A stretch of DNA of 64,000 nt from Promicromonospora soli (GTDB taxonomy: Bacteria; Actinomycetota; Actinomycetes; Actinomycetales; Cellulomonadaceae), in the NCBI RefSeq assembly GCF_014653785.1, contig NZ_BNAS01000003.1:72202-136201 (forward strand), read 5' to 3'. Positions 61,250 to 64,000 of this stretch are shown one piece after another. A model generated the notes under the pieces. That model saw only the letters and a list, made by a program, of their open reading frames with translations. It was not told the origin of the DNA and searched no databases. Made by a program: the position numbers and the translations under genes. Positions within the stretch are counted from its first letter, which is position 1, and the number at the start of each line of letters is the position of its first letter.

Positions 61250-61830
61250 GCAGGGCAGCGAGTGGACCGGGCGACATCACGACGTCGGAGGCGGTGACGC
61301 TGGAGCTGGTCGACGCCGACACGACGCGCGCGCTCGGTGCGGCCCTCGCCGAGATGTTGCGCGCCGGGGACCTGGTGCTGCTCACGGGCGACCTCGGCGC
61401 AGGCAAGACCACCCTGACCCAGGGGATCGGCGCGGCGCTGAACGTACGCGGCCAGGTGGCGTCACCCACGTTCATCGTGGCGCGCGAGCACCCGCCGCTG
61501 CCGCGGGCGGACGGGACGCGCGGGCCCGGGCTGGTGCACGTCGACGCCTACCGGCTCGGCGGCCTGAGCGAGCTCGACGCGCTCGACCTGGACTCGTCCC
61601 TGGAGGACTCCGTCACCGTCGTCGAGTGGGGGCGCGGCCTGGCCGAGGCGCTCGCCGACGACCGGCTGGAGATCGACCTGGAGCGTCCGCGGGGTGCGCC
61701 GTCGTTCGACCCGGGTGTCGCCGCCGAGGAGGACCCGGAGGCGGGGACGCGGAAGGTGACGATCCGCGCCGTCGGGCAGCGGTGGGCCGGGGTGGACCTG
61801 GGGTCCCGGCTGAGCCGCGTGGCGAACTAG
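61246..61830 (+). CDS. tsaE: tRNA threonylcarbamoyladenosine biosynthesis ATPase TsaE
   Basis: 194 residues from GTG 61246, overlapping the alr stop and following AGGAAGGGA. TsaE is the ATPase partner of TsaB-TsaD that makes t6A37 on ANN-decoding tRNAs. The P-loop is LLTGDLGAGKTTLTQGIG, followed by ASPTFIVAREH and HVDAYRLGG. A hydrophilic insertion (RPRGAPSFDPGVAAEEDPEA) lies near the end. Confidence 0.95.
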   Translation: MSRAASGPGDITTSEAVTLELVDADTTRALGAALAEMLRAGDLVLLTGDLGAGKTTLTQGIGAALNVRGQVASPTFIVAREHPPLPRADGTRGPGLVHVDAYRLGGLSELDALDLDSSLEDSVTVVEWGRGLAEALADDRLEIDLERPRGAPSFDPGVAAEEDPEAGTRKVTIRAVGQRWAGVDLGSRLSRVAN

Positions 61831-61833
61831 GCT
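61828..61833 (+). promoter_or_regulatory. tsaB -10 box, probable leaderless start
   Basis: TAGGCT ends 6 nt before the GTG at 61840, at the end of tsaE. tsaB may also be read through from alr-tsaE. Confidence 0.4.
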
Positions 61834-61839
61834 GGTCGC

Positions 61840-62580
61840 GTGGCCGTTCTCGCTCTTGATACCTCAGCAGCCGTCGCCGTCTCGCTCGTCGACGAGGACG
61901 GTGCGCGCCTCGCGTCCCGAGCCTCTGACGAGCGCCGCCGGCACGCCGAGTCGCTCGCGCCCCTGATCACCGCGGTGCTCTCGGACGCGGGGATCGAACG
62001 GACCGAGCTGACCGCCGTCGTCGCGGGGACGGGGCCCGCCCCCTTTACGGGACTGCGCGTCGGGCTGGTCACGGCCCGTACGCTCGCGCTCACGCTCGGC
62101 GTCCCCGTGCTGGGTGTACCCAGCCTCGACGCCCTGGCCGCGCAGGCCGTCAGCGACCTCGGGCTCGGGGCCGGCGCCGAGATCCTCGCCACCTCCGACG
62201 CCCGCCGCAAGGAGGTCTACTGGGCGCGCTATCGCGTGGTCGCGCACGAGGGCCCGCACGGCGTCCCGGTCGTGGAGCGGCTCGCGGGGCCGGACGTCGA
62301 CCGAGCCGGCTTCGTCGCGCAGGCCCAGCTCTCCCCGCCGGAGGCGGGCGGGCACCTGCCCGTCGTGATCGGCGAGGGCGCGATGCTCTACCCGGAGTTC
62401 CTTCCCGTGGCCGACGACGCACCCCTGGTCCCCGACGCGACGGTCCTGGCCCGCCTGGCGCTCGTGCGCCGCGCCGCGGGCGAGGACCAGCCGGTCGAGC
62501 CCCTGTACCTGCGGCGTCCGGACGTGCACGAGCCGACGCGGGTCTCGACGGGTCCGGCCGCCGCCGGGGGTGCCGCATGA
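61840..62580 (+). CDS. tsaB: tRNA threonylcarbamoyladenosine biosynthesis protein TsaB
   Basis: 246 residues from GTG 61840. The inactive ASKHA-fold partner that binds TsaD. MAVLALDTSAAVAVSLVDED and GPAPFTGLRVGLVTARTLAL are family motifs; ATSDARRKEVYWARYRV follows. Its stop overlaps the ATG of rimI (ATGA). Confidence 0.95.
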   Translation: MAVLALDTSAAVAVSLVDEDGARLASRASDERRRHAESLAPLITAVLSDAGIERTELTAVVAGTGPAPFTGLRVGLVTARTLALTLGVPVLGVPSLDALAAQAVSDLGLGAGAEILATSDARRKEVYWARYRVVAHEGPHGVPVVERLAGPDVDRAGFVAQAQLSPPEAGGHLPVVIGEGAMLYPEFLPVADDAPLVPDATVLARLALVRRAAGEDQPVEPLYLRRPDVHEPTRVSTGPAAAGGAA

Positions 62581-63140
62581 TCACCGAGGTGCGGCTCCGC
62601 CCGCTGCGCAACGCCGACTTCGACCGCGTGCTGGAGCTGGAGCGCCAGCTCTTCGGCAGGGGCGCCTGGACCTACGGGATGCTGGCCGACGAGCTGGCCG
62701 GTCTCGGCCGCTGGTACATCGTGGCGGAGCCGGAACGCCTCGACCGCGCCGGGGATCAGCCCGTCGTCGGCTACGCCGGCCTGTGGTTCGACGGCGACGT
62801 CACGCAGGTCATGACGATCGGCGTCGACCCCGCGTGCCAGCGGCACGGCGTGGGGCGGCAGCTCTTGACCGCGCTCATCGAGCGGTCCCGCAAGCTCAAG
62901 GCCGAGGCGGTGCTGTTGGAGGTGCGGGTCGACAACGTGCCTGCCATCGAGATGTACCGGGACTTCGGCTTCGCGATCCTCGGCGTGCGCAAGCGCTACT
63001 ACCAGCCCGAGGACAAGGACGCGTACACCATGCGCCTCGAGCTGGCTGTCGCCGCCGGCGCTCCCGCGGACGCACCCGTCGGGAGCCCCGCGGACGCCAC
63101 TGCCGACGCTGCTGACTCCCAGACTGGGGACGCGGCATGA
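62577..63140 (+). CDS. rimI: ribosomal-protein-alanine N-acetyltransferase
   Basis: 187 residues from ATG 62577, coupled to tsaB. GNAT fold: TIGVDPACQRHGVGRQLLTA and LEVRVDNVPAIEMYRDFGFA are the acetyl-CoA and following motifs. RimI is expected to acetylate S18 or other N-termini, by context with tsaB. A 30-residue Ala-rich tail is extra. Confidence 0.9.
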   Translation: MITEVRLRPLRNADFDRVLELERQLFGRGAWTYGMLADELAGLGRWYIVAEPERLDRAGDQPVVGYAGLWFDGDVTQVMTIGVDPACQRHGVGRQLLTALIERSRKLKAEAVLLEVRVDNVPAIEMYRDFGFAILGVRKRYYQPEDKDAYTMRLELAVAAGAPADAPVGSPADATADAADSQTGDAA

Positions 63141-63994
63141 GGGAACGAGTTCTGGTCGACGCCGCCACGCTGGCGGCGGACCTGGGGATCGGCGGCGGCG
63201 TGGACCCGGCCGAGGGAAGTCCGCTCGTCCTCGACGTCCGCTGGGCGCTCGGCATGACCGACGGCCACGAGCAGTACAGCGCAGGTCACGTCCCGGGCGC
63301 CGTGTACGTGGACCTGGAGACCGAGCTGGCCGCGCGGGCGTCGGCCGCGGCGGGGCGTCACCCGCTGCCCTCGGCGTCGGCGTTCCAGGAGGCCGCGCGC
63401 CGCTGGGGTGTCTCGGCGGGCTCGCGCGTCGTCGTCTACGACACCGTCGGCGGCACGTCCGCCGCCCGCGCCTGGTGGCTCCTGCGCTACTTCGGCGTAC
63501 GGGACGTTCACATCCTCGACGGCGGCCTCGCAGCCTGGACCGCGGAGGGGTTCGCCCTCGAACCGGGTGACGTGACGCCCGAGCGGGGTGACGTCGTCGT
63601 GCGGCCGGGCGGGATGCCGGTCGTGGACGCGGACGAGGCGGCTGACCTGGCCGAACGCGAAGGCGTGCTGCTCGACGCGCGCGCCGCCGAGCGCTATCGC
63701 GGCGAGGTCGAGCCGGTGGACCCCCAGGCCGGGCACATCCCGGGTGCGGTCAGCGCGCCGACCACCGAGAACCTGCGTGCGGACGGGCGGTTCCTGTCGA
63801 CCGCGGACCTGAAGCGGCGCTTCAGGGACCTGGGGGTCTCGACGGGCTCGACCGGTGTGTACTGCGGGTCGGGGGTCACGGCGTCGCACGAGGTGGCCGC
63901 TCTCGCGATCGTCGGCGTGGACGCGGCGCTGTACCCGGGCTCGTGGTCCCAGTGGTCGAACGACCCGGCGCGCGAGGTAGCGGTCGGGGCGTGA
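63137..63994 (+). CDS. thiosulfate/3-mercaptopyruvate sulfurtransferase (two-domain rhodanese)
   Basis: 285 residues; ATG 63137 overlaps the rimI stop. Two rhodanese domains: the first (VLDVRWALGMTDGHEQYSAG, GHVPGAVYVDLE) lacks a catalytic Cys, as is normal; the second carries the active Cys in VYCGSGVTASHEVAAL. Transfers sulfane sulfur to cyanide or thiols. It stands where tsaD is often found after rimI; the stop is 6 nt from the window edge. Confidence 0.92.
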   Translation: MRERVLVDAATLAADLGIGGGVDPAEGSPLVLDVRWALGMTDGHEQYSAGHVPGAVYVDLETELAARASAAAGRHPLPSASAFQEAARRWGVSAGSRVVVYDTVGGTSAARAWWLLRYFGVRDVHILDGGLAAWTAEGFALEPGDVTPERGDVVVRPGGMPVVDADEAADLAEREGVLLDARAAERYRGEVEPVDPQAGHIPGAVSAPTTENLRADGRFLSTADLKRRFRDLGVSTGSTGVYCGSGVTASHEVAALAIVGVDAALYPGSWSQWSNDPAREVAVGA

Positions 63995-64000
63995 TCATCC

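Noticed and set aside
63137..63994. Missing catalytic Cys in the first rhodanese domain as a defect
   Set aside because: In two-domain sulfurtransferases the N-terminal domain is normally inactive; the second domain has its Cys.

Overview
The window is high-GC Gram-positive (actinobacterial) chromosome. Ribosomal protein gene order, type Z S14 with four cysteines, a short-LID adenylate kinase, frequent GTG/TTG starts, an LAXTG-type sortase signal and an F420-type oxidoreductase all fit Actinomycetota, most likely Micrococcales near Promicromonosporaceae or Cellulomonadaceae. The taxon is inferred from gene content, not from a database match. No rRNA or tRNA gene, insertion sequence, integrase or convincing CRISPR array was seen.

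Layout. 1-3027: two tandem TPR-CHAT proteins, the first cut by the window edge. 3028-4462: rplJ-rplL with a structured leader and a terminator. 4556-12352: rpoB-rpoC with its own promoter, closed by a near-perfect 94-nt palindrome. 12386-17124: str operon (rpsL, rpsG, fusA, tuf). 17158-27309: S10 and spc operons (rpsJ to rplO). 27369-30311: secY-adk-map. 30407-30868: a small membrane protein. 30927-34520: infA, rpmJ, rpsM, rpsK, rpoA, rplQ; rpsD is not between rpsK and rpoA. 34544-36679: ROK-family protein, truA, DUF5709-like protein. 36771-37996: rplM-rpsI.

38052-49176 is mostly envelope and cofactor metabolism and repair: glmM, a DedA protein, coaA, glmS, a MazG-like protein, an alpha/beta hydrolase, a 36-residue membrane peptide, acpS, an LLM oxidoreductase, nnrDE and a hemerythrin-like protein. 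49177-55531 is the most accessory-looking part: a large LuxR-type ATPase regulator next to a 1000-residue cell-wall-anchored protein, both flanked by AT-richer intergenic DNA, then a short lipid-anchored or secreted protein. 55543-58786 (minus strand): methyltransferase, GNAT acetyltransferase, glutathione peroxidase, dicarboxylate symporter. 58957-63994: pseudouridine synthase, alr, tsaE, tsaB, rimI and a rhodanese.

How it works together: the first 38 kb encodes transcription and translation machinery plus Sec export and N-terminal processing (secY, map). The next block feeds cell-wall precursor synthesis (glmS to glmM; alr), CoA and carrier-protein activation (coaA, acpS), NAD(P)H repair (nnrDE) and tRNA t6A modification (tsaE, tsaB).

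Most notable: RpoB has Asn at the E. coli Ser531 position of the rifampicin pocket; a dispersed palindromic repeat family has copies at 12259-12352 and 45658-45738; an eight-copy, two-orientation repeat cluster lies between glmS and the MazG gene; the TPR-CHAT proteins are tandem paralogues; and many non-ribosomal genes start 6-7 nt after a TANNNT box, suggesting leaderless mRNAs.
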